Shown here one piece after another: positions 6,982 to 14,463 of a DNA stretch of 20,482 nucleotides. The DNA comes from an uncultured Collinsella sp. (GTDB taxonomy: Bacteria; Actinomycetota; Coriobacteriia; Coriobacteriales; Coriobacteriaceae): positions 1 to 20,482 of the forward strand of contig CABRZN010000020.1 of NCBI GenBank assembly GCA_902475445.1, written 5' to 3'. Numbering within the stretch: position 1 is the first letter of the stretch; the number at the start of each line of letters is the position of its first letter. The translations under genes and the position numbers were made by a program. The notes beneath the pieces were generated by a model. It made no database searches and was not told the DNA's origin. It saw nothing but the letters and a program-made list of their open reading frames with translations.

Positions 6982-7038
6982 CGGCAGTTAGGGACGTTCC
7001 TAAACTGCCGGCAGAAAAAGAACGTCCCTAACTGCCGG
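6982..7038. repeat. 57-bp composite palindromic repeat, copy 2
   Basis: This is a direct repeat of the element at 5865-5921. The 29-base stem-loop is identical (6982-7010). In this copy the outer arms are perfect over 18 bases (6982-6999 against 7020-7037), so the entire element can close into one long hairpin. It sits between the stop of the zinc-ribbon gene and the shared terminator at 7041-7079. Confidence 0.85.
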
Positions 7039-7040
7039 TC

Positions 7041-7079
7041 AAAAAAACGAGCGAGGATCGCGGGGTCCTCGCTCGTTTT
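7041..7079. terminator. Bidirectional intrinsic terminator
   Basis: An 11-bp perfect stem (ACGAGCGAGGA at 7047-7057, TCCTCGCTCGT at 7066-7076) has an 8-base loop. It is flanked by seven A on the left and four T on the right, so it can end topA from the right and the zinc-ribbon gene from the left. Confidence 0.9.
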
Positions 7080-7104
7080 GTTGGGCAATGTTTCGACTGC
7101 GCCG

Positions 7105-9696
7105 TTACTTGTCGGCGGCCTTCTTGGCCGTCGTCTTCTTGGTGGTCGACTTCTTGGCAGTCGACTTTTTCGCCGTCGAAGTCTTCTTCGCAGCGGTCGT
7201 CTTCTTTGCCGTGCTCGCCTTGGTTGTGGTCTTGCGGCCGCGGGCGGGCTTCTTCTCCTTGGTCGGGCAGTCCATGTTGACGCAGATACGCCACGGACCG
7301 CGCGCCGTGTTGACCACCACGATGGGGGCGCCGCACTCGGGACAGGTCTCGCCCGTCGCCTCGAGCTTGCCACGCGCCGGCAGCGGATAGCTCACGCCGC
7401 AGTCATCGTAGTTGGTGCAGCGGATAAAGCGCTTGCCGCTCTTCTCGCTCTTGTGCGCGATCAGATCGCCATGGCGTCCGGCCTCGGCACACACCTTGCA
7501 CTCGCCCACTTTAAGGTCGGGCTCGTAGTTGGTGGGGCACGTCGGGTTCACGCAAATCTCGAAAGCCTTCTGGCGGAACGGCTGACACTTGATGCGCGGC
7601 GCACCGCACTCGGGGCACACGGCGGCCTCGCCCTCGAGCGGGCTCACCTTGACGCCGCTCGGCACCGGATAGGTCACGTCGCAGTCGGGCCAGCCCATGC
7701 AGCCAATGAAGCTGCCGCGGGTCTTGGCGCTCGTCTTCATAACCAGGTCCTTGCCGCACTTGGGGCAGGTGCCCACGCGCGCATCGGCCGTGACGGCGTC
7801 GCTGATGGCGTCGCCGAGCTCCTGCGTATGCTTGAGCAGCTCGTCGAGCACGCCGGCCAGCAGCGCACGCGAGTGCGTCACGACATGCTCTTCGGTGTCC
7901 TCGCCGCGCTCGACGCGAGTCATGTCGCCGTCGAGCTCGCTGGTCATATCGGGGCTCGTGATGCGCGGAGCAAACTGCGTCAGCGCGTCGATGATGGCGA
8001 TGCCCAGCTGGCTCGGCTCAACGGGATCGTTTTTGAGGTAGCGCACGGCGTACAGGCGCTCGATGATGCTCGCGCGCGTGGACTTGGTGCCCAGGCCGCG
8101 CTTTTCCATCTCCTGCACGAGCTTGCCCTGGCTGTAGCGCGCGGGTGGCTCGGTCTGCTTGGCCTCAAGCTTAATGTCGAACACGTCGACCGTGTCGCCC
8201 TGCTCCAGCGGCGGCATCTGCTCGTCGCGCTTGAGTCCGTACGGGTACGCCTCGCGGAAACCCGGGGTTACGAGCACATCGCCCGAAGCCACGAACGGCT
8301 CACCGTTCACGTCGAGCTCGAGCTTGGTATTCTCGATGGTCGCGGGACCCATAAGCGTCGCCAGGAAGCGGCGGGCGATGAGGTCGTAGAGCTTGCGCTG
8401 GCCGCCATCGAGCGTGGACGGATCGCCTTCGCCCGTGGGGTAGATGGGCGGGTGGTCGGTGGTCTCGACCTTGCCGCGCGTGGGCTTCATGGGACCGGCG
8501 AGCACCTTTTTGCACACGGGCGCCAGCGCCGGGTTGATCTTTGCCAGGTCGCTCACCACGGCACCCAGGTCGAGCGTCGCGGGGTACACGGTGTTGTCGA
8601 CACGCGGATAGCTGATGAGGCCCGCCATGTAGAGGGACTCGGCGATGCGCATCGTACGCGCAGGCGAGATGCCCTCGGCCGCGGCGGCAGCCTGCAGCGA
8701 GGTCGTCGCGAACGGCGTGGGCGGCTGCTGCTTACGGGAGCGCTTGGTCACCGCGGCGACGGTTGCCGTCGTAGCGCCGTCGACGTGGCCGTACGCCGTC
8801 TCAGCAGCATCTTTGTCGGTAAAACGTGTCGTCTTGTGCGCAATCTTAAAGCGGTCATCCTCGGCAGCACCCTGAGCGGCACCCATGCCGCGAATCTGCC
8901 AATAGTCCTCGGGCACAAACGCCATGCGTTCGCGTTCGCGCTCGACCACCAGGGCGAGCGTCGGCGTCTGCACGCGGCCGGCGGAGCGCACGTTGCCAAA
9001 GCCGCCAAACTTGGCGAGCGTCAGGTAGCGCGTGAGCACCGCGCCCCAAATGAGGTCGATGCGCTGGCGGCTCTCGCCGGCGTCGGCCAGATTCTGGTCG
9101 AGCGAGACAAGATTATCGAAGGCCTGCGTAATCTCGGCCTTGGTAAATGAAGAATACTGGGCGCGGGCGACCGGCAAGTCCGGCGCGACCTCGCGCACCT
9201 TGTTGAGAGCGTCCGAACCAATCAGCTCACCCTCGCGATCGAAGTCCGTGGCGATGATGACGCTGTCGGACTTTTTAGCGAGGTTCTTGAGCGAACGAAT
9301 GAGTTCTTTCTCGGCCGGCAGCTTAATGACGGGCGCCCAGGTGAGATAGGGCAGGCTCTCGAGCTTCCAGCCCTTGATGGAGATACCGTCGGCAAGAAAC
9401 GGCTTGCGCTTGGTGTCGTAGGGCGGACGAGCCAGGCCATCGGGCATGTCGGCCGGCAGCATTTCGCCGTCCTCCGTGACCGAATACCAGCCCAGCTTTT
9501 TATCGAACAGCACGCTGTCACAAAAATCGGGCGCCAGGATGTGACCGGCAAGGCCGATGGTCACGCACTCCTCGCCCTTCCACTCAAAACGGTAGATGGC
9601 GGTGTTGTACACCTTGTCCTTTTTGGGTTTGCCCGTGGACAGACGCTCGGCGATCTGACGCGCGGCGTCGTTTTTCTCGGCGATGATGAGCTTCAA
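7105..9696 (-). CDS. topA: Type IA DNA topoisomerase I, archaeal-like, with four zinc ribbons and Lys-rich tail
   Basis: Type IA topoisomerases relax negative supercoils by cutting one strand through a tyrosine. In this 863-residue protein the Toprim domain opens with LIIAEKND (E7) and carries DFDREGELIG (151-160). The motif SAGRVQTPTL lies at 238-247, the catalytic Tyr is Y363 in ISYPRVDN, and the conserved EKRGLGTKSTRASII is near 531-545. The forms IAEK and DREGELIG are those of archaeal TopA rather than the bacterial VESPAKAKT and DREGEAIAWH. Four C4 zinc ribbons follow (644-672, 694-720, 733-766, 785-810), then a 51-residue tail built of (S/T)TAKK repeats (813-863), comparable to the basic tails of mycobacterial topoisomerase I. 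The start is TTG at 9696 with AGGAG 6 bases before it. It is the last gene of the tatA-tatC-hypA-hypB run and ends at a strong terminator. Confidence 0.92.
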   Translation of the reverse strand: MKLIIAEKNDAARQIAERLSTGKPKKDKVYNTAIYRFEWKGEECVTIGLAGHILAPDFCDSVLFDKKLGWYSVTEDGEMLPADMPDGLARPPYDTKRKPFLADGISIKGWKLESLPYLTWAPVIKLPAEKELIRSLKNLAKKSDSVIIATDFDREGELIGSDALNKVREVAPDLPVARAQYSSFTKAEITQAFDNLVSLDQNLADAGESRQRIDLIWGAVLTRYLTLAKFGGFGNVRSAGRVQTPTLALVVERERERMAFVPEDYWQIRGMGAAQGAAEDDRFKIAHKTTRFTDKDAAETAYGHVDGATTATVAAVTKRSRKQQPPTPFATTSLQAAAAAEGISPARTMRIAESLYMAGLISYPRVDNTVYPATLDLGAVVSDLAKINPALAPVCKKVLAGPMKPTRGKVETTDHPPIYPTGEGDPSTLDGGQRKLYDLIARRFLATLMGPATIENTKLELDVNGEPFVASGDVLVTPGFREAYPYGLKRDEQMPPLEQGDTVDVFDIKLEAKQTEPPARYSQGKLVQEMEKRGLGTKSTRASIIERLYAVRYLKNDPVEPSQLGIAIIDALTQFAPRITSPDMTSELDGDMTRVERGEDTEEHVVTHSRALLAGVLDELLKHTQELGDAISDAVTADARVGTCPKCGKDLVMKTSAKTRGSFIGCMGWPDCDVTYPVPSGVKVSPLEGEAAVCPECGAPRIKCQPFRQKAFEICVNPTCPTNYEPDLKVGECKVCAEAGRHGDLIAHKSEKSGKRFIRCTNYDDCGVSYPLPARGKLEATGETCPECGAPIVVVNTARGPWRICVNMDCPTKEKKPARGRKTTTKASTAKKTTAAKKTSTAKKSTAKKSTTKKTTAKKAADK

Positions 9697-9750
9697 AAGA
9701 GGCTCCTATCTCGTATCTCTGCGGCTACGCCCGCCCGTATGGCGGCCGAT

Positions 9751-10434
9751 TTACGCCCTTGCTTGCTCAATCTGCCCGATGAGCCAATCGCACCAGGCAT
9801 CCATGCCCTCGCCCTTGCGCGCGCTCACGGCAAACCGCGGCGCCTGCGGATTGAGGTCATCGAGTGTCTTAGTATACCTATCCATGTCAAAATCGAAAGC
9901 CGGAGCCACGTCGACCTTGTTGAGCAGCTGCGCGCCGGCGTGCTGGAAGATGCCCGGGTACTTGATGGGCTTGTCGTCGCCCTCGGGCACCGAGAGAATC
10001 ATGATGGACAGGTTCTCGCCCAGGTCAAAGTCGACCGGGCAGACCAGGTTACCCACGTTTTCGATAAAGATGACGTCGATGTTCTCCAGACCCACAGCCT
10101 GGTCGAAGGCATCGACGGCCTCCATGATCATGTTGCCCTCGAGGTGGCACAGGCCGCCCGTGTTAATCTGGATGGCGGACATGCCGGCTTCCTTCATGGT
10201 GATGGCGTCGACATCCGAGGCGATATCGCCCTCGATGACAGCACAGCGCAGGCCGGCTTTGTCACGCAGGCGCTCGTTGGTGCCCAGGATCGTGGTGGTC
10301 TTACCCGAGCCGGGACTCGACAGCACATTGATCACATAGGTGTTTGTCTCTTTAAATCGCTGACGCAGCTGATCTGCCAGGCGCTCATTGCGCGACAGAA
10401 TCGGCGACGCGATATCAATCGTTTTCTCGGCCAT
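9751..10434 (-). CDS. hypB: Hydrogenase nickel incorporation GTPase HypB
   Basis: HypB is a SIMIBI-class GTPase that delivers nickel to the large subunit of [NiFe]-hydrogenases together with HypA. The 227-residue protein shows the P-loop SSPGSGKTT (39-47), the metal-binding and switch region NTGGLCHLEGNM with C96 and H97, ENVGNLVCP with C132, and the G4 motif NKVD (172-175). It lacks the N-terminal CxxCGC and His-rich nickel-storage segments of some homologues. ATG at 10434 has AAGGAG 8 bases upstream. No hydrogenase or other hyp genes are in the window. Confidence 0.93.
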   Translation of the reverse strand: MAEKTIDIASPILSRNERLADQLRQRFKETNTYVINVLSSPGSGKTTTILGTNERLRDKAGLRCAVIEGDIASDVDAITMKEAGMSAIQINTGGLCHLEGNMIMEAVDAFDQAVGLENIDVIFIENVGNLVCPVDFDLGENLSIMILSVPEGDDKPIKYPGIFQHAGAQLLNKVDVAPAFDFDMDRYTKTLDDLNPQAPRFAVSARKGEGMDAWCDWLIGQIEQARA

Positions 10435-10459
10435 ACTTAGCGCTCCTTACTTTGGCCCT

Positions 10460-10465
10460 TTTATA
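10460..10465 (-). promoter_or_regulatory. Candidate internal -10 box before hypB
   Basis: Minus-strand TATAAA preceded by GGGG lies in the 55-base gap between hypA and hypB, right after a small hairpin CCATC/GATGG (10468-10481). The GGGGTATA form matches the tmk and comF -10 boxes. No -35 is recognisable, so an internal promoter for hypB-topA is only a possibility. Confidence 0.25.
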
Positions 10466-10489
10466 CCCCATCGCTAGATGGCGAGCGTG

Positions 10490-10846
10490 CTAATCGTCGG
10501 GGGTCTCGATCTCGATACTTGCGATGTCGAGTTCGCGGCCATGCAGCAGACGCACGTTGGCACCGCCACATTGGGGACAACGGCAATGGAAACGGTCGTG
10601 CTCAAAGACCTCACCGCAGTCCAGACACTCGCTTTGTGGATGGACTTCCTCCACGGCAAGCTCGCAGCCGCGCGTGAGCGGGTCCTCGTCGCGAAACGTC
10701 TCCCACGCAAAGTCAAGCGCCTCGCGCACGACCTCGGTCATATCCCCGATACGCAGCGTTACCAAAACGGCGCGCGAGGCCCCCGCCCCACGCGCCGCGC
10801 GAATCACTGTATCGAGTATGCCGTTGACAATGCCAACCTCGTGCAT
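10490..10846 (-). CDS. hypA: Hydrogenase maturation nickel chaperone HypA
   Basis: HypA binds nickel through its N-terminal MHE (H2) and works with HypB to load [NiFe]-hydrogenase. The 118-residue length is typical. The zinc site is formed by CLDC (C74, C77) and CPQC (C90, C93). ATG at 10846 lies 6 bases after the tatC stop; GAGGAG in the tatC end serves as its ribosome-binding site. The neighbouring tat genes fit export of a folded, cofactor-bearing hydrogenase, although cytoplasmic hydrogenases also need HypA. Confidence 0.93.
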   Translation of the reverse strand: MHEVGIVNGILDTVIRAARGAGASRAVLVTLRIGDMTEVVREALDFAWETFRDEDPLTRGCELAVEEVHPQSECLDCGEVFEHDRFHCRCPQCGGANVRLLHGRELDIASIEIETPDD

Positions 10847-10852
10847 ACCGAT

Positions 10853-11644
10853 TTACTCCTCGTCGTCCTCGTCGTCCGAGAACAGGTCCAGACGGCTCAC
10901 GAACAGGCCCTCCTTGCCCTCGCGCGCGGTGATGACCACGCGGGCGACGGCGAGCGAGATCTCGTAGAGCGAGAGCAGGGCGCCGTACATAAGGCCCAGG
11001 GTGACGGGCGAGCCGTCGGGCGTGATCACGGCCGAGGCCACGAGCAGGCCAACGTACACATAGCGCCAGGCGCTGCGGAAGGCGGCATAGGACACGATGT
11101 GGAAAACGGACAGGTAGAAGATGATGAGCGGCAGCTCAAACGCCACACCAAAGCCGATCATAAAGAGCAGCTCCATGTTGACGTAGTTCTCCAGATCGGG
11201 CAGCGCCGTAGCGACAGCCGAGGTCTCGCCGATGAGCCACTCAAAGCCCGCCGGGATGATGATGAAGTAGCAGTAGATGGCACCCAGGAAGAACAGCACC
11301 GTCGAGGCGAGCACCGTGGGCACAACCCACTTGCGCTCGTTGGGGCGCAGTGCCGGCAGGAAAAATGCCAGGATCTGCCAGATGATCATGGGCGTGCACA
11401 TGACCACGGCCATCTTGATGGCCAGCGAGAAGCGCAGGCCAAAACCGCCGAGCGTGGTGGTGATGTAAAACTTACCGTCCGGCACAAAGGAGCGGATGGG
11501 GTCTTCCAAGATGTCGAGCACCACGGGTGTGGCGAAATACAGCACGATGGCGGCGGCAAACACCGACACGACCACGATGGTCAGGCGGCGACGAAGCTCT
11601 CCCAGGTGATCGAAGAGCGGCATACGCGCAGGTCCGATAGGCAT
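10853..11644 (-). CDS. tatC: Twin-arginine translocase subunit TatC
   Basis: TatC is the polytopic receptor of the Tat pathway that recognises twin-arginine signal peptides and exports folded proteins. The 263-residue protein has six hydrophobic segments (about 21-38, 74-97, 107-130, 156-181, 193-208, 214-236). Family landmarks are HLGELRRRL (13-21), FFLPALRPNER (94-104), the membrane Glu E170 in FGVAFELP, and TPDGSP (208-213). The C-terminal end is very acidic (SDDEDDEE). ATG at 11644 overlaps the tatA stop (TAATG), which indicates translational coupling. Confidence 0.95.
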   Translation of the reverse strand: MPIGPARMPLFDHLGELRRRLTIVVVSVFAAAIVLYFATPVVLDILEDPIRSFVPDGKFYITTTLGGFGLRFSLAIKMAVVMCTPMIIWQILAFFLPALRPNERKWVVPTVLASTVLFFLGAIYCYFIIIPAGFEWLIGETSAVATALPDLENYVNMELLFMIGFGVAFELPLIIFYLSVFHIVSYAAFRSAWRYVYVGLLVASAVITPDGSPVTLGLMYGALLSLYEISLAVARVVITAREGKEGLFVSRLDLFSDDEDDEE

Positions 11645-12216
11645 TACTCATCGCCTCCCTTCGGGGCGTCGGCGGCAGCAGCGTCGTCCTCGGCCTCGAG
11701 CTCGCGAGCGAGCTGGTCGACGACGGCCTTGCGCTTGCGGGGACGGCGGGCGTAGAGGTCAGCCGTCGTGGGCTCTGCCGGCTCGGGCTCCGGCTCTGCA
11801 TCAGGCTCGGGCTCGACGGCATCAGCAGCAGCAGGCTCTGTACCCTCGGCCTCATCAACAGCGCCTTCGCCCTCAGCAGCACCCTCGCTTGCGGCCTTCT
11901 CGGCAGCAAGACGGGCGCGACGCTCGGCAAAGGTCTCCTTCTTGGCGGGCGCTGCCGTCTCGGCGGCATCCTCGTCCGCATCGGAATCGTCGTCGGTCGC
12001 AGCAGTCTTCTTGGGCTTGACCGGGGCCGACGCGGCCTCGCTCACCGGATCGATAATCTCGGACTGAACAACGGCCGTCATCTTTTCCTGCGTCTCGCGG
12101 AACTGACGGATGGCACGGCCGATCGTGCGGCCCATCTGCGGGAGCTTATCCGGGCCAAACAGCAAAAAGCCGAAGACCACGATGATCGCGAGCTCACCCT
12201 CTCCAATACCAAACAC
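11644..12216 (-). CDS. tatA: Twin-arginine translocase subunit TatA/TatB family
   Basis: The 190-residue protein has the single N-terminal membrane helix (about 5-20, ELAIIVVFGFLLF) and the hinge FGPDKLPQMGRTIG (20-33) followed by an amphipathic helix, as in TatA and TatB. The long tail is low-complexity and charged, with a Pro-Glu-rich stretch (EPEPDAEPEPEPAEP) and a basic patch (RRPRKRKA). The length leans towards TatB, but the hinge does not decide, and a single TatA-like protein with TatC may suffice. I chose GTG at 12216 because GGAGG lies 5 bases upstream and the helix then begins at the normal distance from the start; the frame continues 15 codons further without support. Confidence 0.88.
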   Translation of the reverse strand: MFGIGEGELAIIVVFGFLLFGPDKLPQMGRTIGRAIRQFRETQEKMTAVVQSEIIDPVSEAASAPVKPKKTAATDDDSDADEDAAETAAPAKKETFAERRARLAAEKAASEGAAEGEGAVDEAEGTEPAAADAVEPEPDAEPEPEPAEPTTADLYARRPRKRKAVVDQLARELEAEDDAAAADAPKGGDE

Positions 12217-12291
12217 ACATACCTCCAAGGCTCGATGTGAGTCGAGCCCGCACCGCGCCATTCGGCCGGAACTCGTCTATTCATTCGGTCA

Positions 12292-12297
12292 AGTATA
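12292..12297 (-). promoter_or_regulatory. Candidate -10 box of the tatA-topA operon
   Basis: Minus-strand TATACT follows directly on the hairpin at 12298-12325. The -35 position falls in that hairpin and is poor. The same AAGTATAG (plus strand) occurs in front of the aminotransferase gene at 14097. A start near 12285 would leave a leader of about 70 bases. Confidence 0.35.
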
Positions 12298-12325
12298 GCG
12301 CCCGGACGCCAAAACGTCCGAGCGC
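12298..12325 (-). terminator. Hairpin after the STAS gene
   Basis: CGGACG (12303-12308) pairs with CGTCCG (12315-12320); outer GCGC (12298-12301) and GCGC (12322-12325) extend the stem past one mismatch. It is 45 bases beyond the STAS stop on the minus strand. The following TATACTTG is not a real T-run, so termination would be weak. Confidence 0.4.
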
Positions 12326-12369
12326 ATCACAAACATATGCCAAACGGCACGCCCTTTTGGGGGCAAAGA

Positions 12370-12684
12370 TTATGCAGCGGTGATCGAAATCTCCTGGTCG
12401 ACACCCAACAGCTGAACCACGCGCATCACCGGGGGCTGCACATTCGTGCAGCTAAAGCGCTTGCCGTGGTCAACCGCGTGGTGCGCGGCGCCCACGAGCA
12501 CGCCAATGCCCGTCGAATCGATGTAGCTCACCTGGGCAAAATCGAGCTCAACGGCCTCGGTGGGCTGCTCGAGCGCCAGGTCGATGGCATTGCGCAGGCT
12601 ATCGGCGTTAGAGATATCGATCTCGCCGGTTACCTTAATGGTGTAGAGCTCTGGCGTGGGGTTGGTTGAAATACCCAAATCCAT
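12370..12684 (-). CDS. STAS-domain anti-sigma factor antagonist
   Basis: This 104-residue single-domain STAS protein resembles SpoIIAA and RsbV. It has the GEIDISNADSLR strand-helix (20-31) and the phospho-acceptor loop YIDSTGIGVLV with S57. Such proteins are switched by a serine kinase that is itself an anti-sigma factor, and by a PP2C phosphatase. No such kinase, phosphatase or sigma factor is next to this gene, so its partner must be elsewhere. ATG at 12684 has AAGGAG 7 bases before it. The gap to the upstream aminotransferase gene is 66 bases; read-through from it is possible. Confidence 0.9.
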   Translation of the reverse strand: MDLGISTNPTPELYTIKVTGEIDISNADSLRNAIDLALEQPTEAVELDFAQVSYIDSTGIGVLVGAAHHAVDHGKRFSCTNVQPPVMRVVQLLGVDQEISITAA

Positions 12685-12750
12685 GTATACGCTCCTTTAC
12701 GTATCGAAAGTGCGGATAGTACTAGGTGCGGACTTGCGGGGCCCTACGCG

Positions 12751-14055
12751 TTAGGCGCGCTCGGCACGCGCAAGCTCGGCAGCGACAAGCTTAACGGCCA
12801 GCACCAGCACATCAAGCGCGGCCTCCAGGTCCTCGACCGTGGGATAGCTCGGCGCGATGCGGATGTTGGTGTCGCGCGGGTCCTTGCCATAGGGCCAGGT
12901 AGCACCGGCCGGTGTGAGCTTGACGCCCAAGTCGGCGCAAAGCGCGGCGACCTTCTGGGCCGAGCCCTCGGGACCATCGAAGCTCACAAAGTAGCCGCCG
13001 CGGGGGTGCGTCCAGGTGGCGCAGCCCGTGTCGCCCAAGCCCTCGGTGAGCTTGCGCTCGACGGCCTCAAAGCGCGGGCGCAGGAACTCGGCATGCTTTT
13101 TCATGTGCTCCTTAACCGCCTCGATGGTGGGAAGGAAGCGCACGTGACGCAGCTGGTTGAGCTTGTCGGCGCTGATGAGGCCGGCCTTCAGGCGCTTGGA
13201 GAACTCGGCGATAACCGCGGGGCTCGCACCAATAAAGCCGATGCCGGCGCCCGGGAAGGTGATTTTGGACGTCGAGGCAAAGGCCACCACACGGTCCTCG
13301 GTGCCCGCCGTGCGAGCGAGGTCAAAGATGTTTGCGAGCTCGTCGGTCTCGTCGTACAGGTCGTGCACGCAGTAGGCGTTGTCCCAGAAGATGCGAAAAT
13401 CGGGCGCGGCCGTGGGCATCTCGACTAGGCGGCGCACGGTGTCCTCGCTAAAGGTGATGCCCGTGGGGTTGGAATACTTGGGCACGCACCAGATGCCCTT
13501 GATGGAGTCGTCGGCGGTAACGAGGCGCTCGATCTCGTCCATATCGGGGCCGTTGTCGGTCATCGCAACGGGGACATTCTCGATACCCAGATCGGCAGTG
13601 ATGCCAAAGTGGCGATCGTAGCCGGGAACGGGGCACAGGAACTTGACCTTCTTGCCGTCGTGCGCGGCCTCGTAGGCATCCCAGGGCTCGCTGCCGCACG
13701 AGCCACAGCGCCAGAACATGCCGGCGATGTCATGCTCAATCAAAAGGCTCGACGAACCCAGCACAAGCGTCTGCTCGGCGGGGCAACCCAAAAACTCCCC
13801 CGCCAGCTTGCGTGCCGAGGGAATGCCCTCAAAGCAGCCGTAGTTGGAGCAGTCAACGTTGCCGTCGTGCAGATCGGCATCGGCATTGAGGATATCGAGC
13901 ATGGGTCGAGAGATGTCCACCTGGGAGGGCGACGGCTTGCCGCGGGCCATGTCGAGCGCCAGGCCCTTGGCCTTGACCTCGGCGACCTCGGCTTTGAGCG
14001 CCTCGATGGCGGCATCGAGTTCGGTGGTTTCCATCTTCTGGTAGATCGTCTGCAT
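12751..14055 (-). CDS. PLP-dependent aspartate aminotransferase, type Ic
   Basis: The 434-residue protein is a fold-type I aminotransferase of the group first described for the Corynebacterium AspT (Pfam Asp_aminotransf, subgroup Ic). It likely exchanges the amino group between aspartate and 2-oxoglutarate. Landmarks are ARGKPSPSQ (37-45), NYGCFEGIPSAR (71-82), SNPTG (195-199, N196 to PLP), WDNAY (224-228), the PLP lysine K264 in STSKITFPGAGIGF, and the C-terminal NIRIAPSYP with the substrate-carboxylate Arg. ATG at 14055 has AAAGG 9 bases upstream; an in-frame ATG seven codons later has no ribosome-binding site. A -10 candidate lies at 14098. Confidence 0.9.
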   Translation of the reverse strand: MQTIYQKMETTELDAAIEALKAEVAEVKAKGLALDMARGKPSPSQVDISRPMLDILNADADLHDGNVDCSNYGCFEGIPSARKLAGEFLGCPAEQTLVLGSSSLLIEHDIAGMFWRCGSCGSEPWDAYEAAHDGKKVKFLCPVPGYDRHFGITADLGIENVPVAMTDNGPDMDEIERLVTADDSIKGIWCVPKYSNPTGITFSEDTVRRLVEMPTAAPDFRIFWDNAYCVHDLYDETDELANIFDLARTAGTEDRVVAFASTSKITFPGAGIGFIGASPAVIAEFSKRLKAGLISADKLNQLRHVRFLPTIEAVKEHMKKHAEFLRPRFEAVERKLTEGLGDTGCATWTHPRGGYFVSFDGPEGSAQKVAALCADLGVKLTPAGATWPYGKDPRDTNIRIAPSYPTVEDLEAALDVLVLAVKLVAAELARAERA

Positions 14056-14097
14056 GGGGTGCGACCTTTCGCGAAGCGGTATGTTGCAGTTCGTCTA

Positions 14098-14103
14098 AGT
14101 ATA
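14098..14103 (-). promoter_or_regulatory. Candidate -10 box for the aminotransferase gene
   Basis: Minus-strand TATACT lies about 43 bases before the ATG at 14055. No -35 at 16-18 bases is convincing. The surrounding AAGTATAG is shared with the tatA -10 candidate. Confidence 0.35.
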
Positions 14104-14205
14104 GACCGCCATCGTCGCAACGTTATGAAGCCGTGATAGATTAAGTTCATCGCAATCAATTACGAATCGCCGCGCATGCCGGCGTGGGGCGCCCAAGGAG
14201 GCACT

Positions 14206-14460
14206 ATGGAGTACAGATCGTTTCAGGCCGAGGAATTCGGCGACTTGCAGCGCCTGGTCGACGGACTGTTTTACGACCGCCACGCCATCGACCGCCTGGA
14301 TCTGATCGTACAGGCCGAAATCTTGGACCTGGCGCCCGACCTCATGGAGATCGTGAATCTTTTGCCGCCCGGCTACTACGACCGCCAGTCACTTTGCGAC
14401 CAGCTCAACTCCGCCTTGGCCGCCCACGGCTGGGGCGCCGTCTACGGAACGGTGGAATAA
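14206..14460 (+). CDS. Small conserved-looking protein of unknown function (84 aa)
   Basis: I do not recognise this family. The start ATG at 14206 is well supported by AAGGAGG 4 bases upstream; the frame runs 10 codons further up without such a site. The protein is acidic and mainly helical in its first two thirds (FGDLQRLVDGLFYDRHAID, then DLAPDLMEIVNLLPPG) and ends in a more distinctive segment (YYDRQSLCDQLNSALAAHGW, then GAVYGTVE). It has no membrane segment or signal peptide. Codon use with GC-rich third positions matches the neighbours, which supports a real gene. It is divergent from the aminotransferase gene and converges on nhaA with a shared terminator. Confidence 0.75.
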   Translation: MEYRSFQAEEFGDLQRLVDGLFYDRHAIDRLDLIVQAEILDLAPDLMEIVNLLPPGYYDRQSLCDQLNSALAAHGWGAVYGTVE

Positions 14461-14463
14461 ACC

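Noticed and set aside
5865..7038. CRISPR array
   Set aside because: Only two direct copies exist, they are palindromic and over 1 kb apart with a gene between, and no cas genes are present.
6967..9150. Long plus-strand open frame of 727 codons opposite topA
   Set aside because: It begins within a repeat and a terminator and mirrors topA; GC-rich genes commonly leave open antisense frames.
10478..11755. Plus-strand open frame of 425 codons rich in His, Asp and Gln
   Set aside because: It runs antisense across hypA, tatC and part of tatA, all of which have clear family motifs.
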